Part shown: positions 63,120-64,000 of the stretch, one piece after another
Numbering within the stretch: the stretch's first letter is position 1
Layout of the letters: every line of letters starts with the position of its first letter
Assembly: GCA_947184155.2 (NCBI GenBank)
Contig: CAMXCT020001482.1
Location: 86,006-150,005 of the forward strand
Length of the DNA stretch: 64,000 nt
Direction: 5' to 3'
From: Cladocopium goreaui
Lineage: Eukaryota > Sar > Dinophyceae > Suessiales > Symbiodiniaceae
Position numbers and translations under genes: made by a program
Notes under the pieces: generated by a model
Database searches by the model: none
What the model was told of the DNA's origin: nothing
Seen by the model: only the letters and a program-made list of their open reading frames with translations

Positions 63120-63169
63120 TATTTGTCAAGCATGTCTGTCTTTTGGGGGTTCACTCAGTTCACTCTCAG

Positions 63170-63236
63170 ATGGCTTCATCCCACCAAGGCCAGAGTTGAA
63201 AAAGGGTGAATTCTTCAAGCTGCTCAGCGAAAATCC
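63170..63236 (+). CDS. internal exon
   Basis: Acceptor CAGTTCACTCTCAG and donor GTGAGC enclose 21 codons with two bases at each end (GFIPPRPELKKGEFFKLLSE NP). Function unknown. Confidence 0.62.
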
Positions 63237-63923
63237 GTGAGCCGAAAGCAGTGGCGAATAAAAGCTGTGGAGTTGAGTTTTTTTTGGATCATTGGGATAC
63301 ATATCATTAACAGAAATGTGGGGTTTAATAACACTTTTATCATGGCTTAACCATCAGAACATAATATATAACATTATATAACAAAACTCTGAATTTGACC
63401 AAGCAGTTGGCTGAATGGCACGTGGTTTCGGCCACACCACAAGCAGTTGAAGTACTACTATAGAATCCCATTCTGATGATTTGTCTCTTGTTCCACATCT
63501 AAAGAAAAGTCATCTTCCAATTCTCAGCTCATTCCAGGGCCTGTGATAGTTTTTTCTTCTTATACGCCATGCGTCCATCAACGTAAAAAGAAAAGACGAT
63601 AGAACTCTTAAATTCAAATTGGACGAAGAACATCAATCAACATGGGGGTTGAACCAAGCAAACCAAGTAGTGTCACTGATTAATTAGTAGACCCATGGGT
63701 TGTTTTTTAAATTTGTGGGGCATCGTATTTTAGAATAGTTTACCTATTTAACGCAGCCATGGAAAATCACCATTTTTAATAGGTACAGTAAATCATCATA
63801 AATCATCTATAAATGGGCCATTTTCCATAGCTATGTTAAATAACCAAAGGGTAAAAAAAAAAATATATATAAGGATATTAGGACACCCCCGGCACTCAAG
63901 AACTTTTGGTGTAGACGGTATAG

Positions 63924-64000
63924 ATCTCCTCATCCTTCGTTGGTCCGCGGAGGCAACCGACAGAGGTCATCGGTTGCTGCGGTTTTCCATGTCTCACCGG
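63924..64000 (+). CDS. partial exon at the window edge
   Basis: After GACGGTATAG all three frames are open to the end of the window. The one in phase with 63170-63236 reads SPHPSLVRGGNRQRSSVAAV. CpG-rich, so probably coding. Confidence 0.38.
   Translation, partial: MSSSFVGPRRQPTEVIGCCGFPCLT

Overview
The window is nuclear DNA of an intron-rich eukaryote, most likely a core dinoflagellate (Symbiodiniaceae- or Polarella-like). Four things point there. Nearly all recognisable coding sequence is short exons, many with AG|G acceptors, some apparently using GA or GC donors. The intervening DNA is AT-rich and full of TA runs and small terminal-inverted-repeat (TIR) elements. A zinc-finger plus FSGTAGLT retroelement relic of a type I recall from dinoflagellate genomes sits at 61.7-62.4 kb. 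A large element uses proteins with a WGCSxCR...GCxxC tail, also familiar from dinoflagellates. The species cannot be told from sequence alone. No rRNA, tRNA, CRISPR array, prokaryotic operon or dinoflagellate spliced-leader relic was found.

Layout. 0.5-39 kb holds host exons, mostly on the plus strand (a minus-strand block is likely at 14.7-16.2 kb), separated by introns with MITEs, TA microsatellites, a complex satellite/foldback block (5.1-6.4 kb), a GATCTATC array (13 kb) and a CATA array (25.4 kb). 39,150-52,039 is a 12.9-kb element bounded by perfect 27-bp inverted repeats. All its genes read on the minus strand: a 685-aa transposase-like protein, a 450-aa cysteine-tailed protein and at least five accessory genes, spaced by about 70 copies of a hairpin-forming AGCC-N-GGCT spacer repeat. 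52.3-61.4 kb returns to dense plus-strand host exons, several of them bordered exactly by MITE ends. 59.57-61.0 kb is a compound minisatellite. 61.7-62.4 kb is the broken retroelement, followed by a last MITE and two more exons.

The most interesting signals are the 12.9-kb element and the fact that several MITE families look like introners. In four places the TIR of a small element supplies the splice sites of a roughly 95-130-nt intron between two phase-compatible exons.

Host exons were called by eye from open frame, splice signals and phase. Where neighbouring exons agree in phase, confidence is higher. No function could be assigned to any host gene. Many short GC-rich segments are open in more than one frame or on both strands, and these are flagged. 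Coordinates of splice junctions are predictions, not observations.
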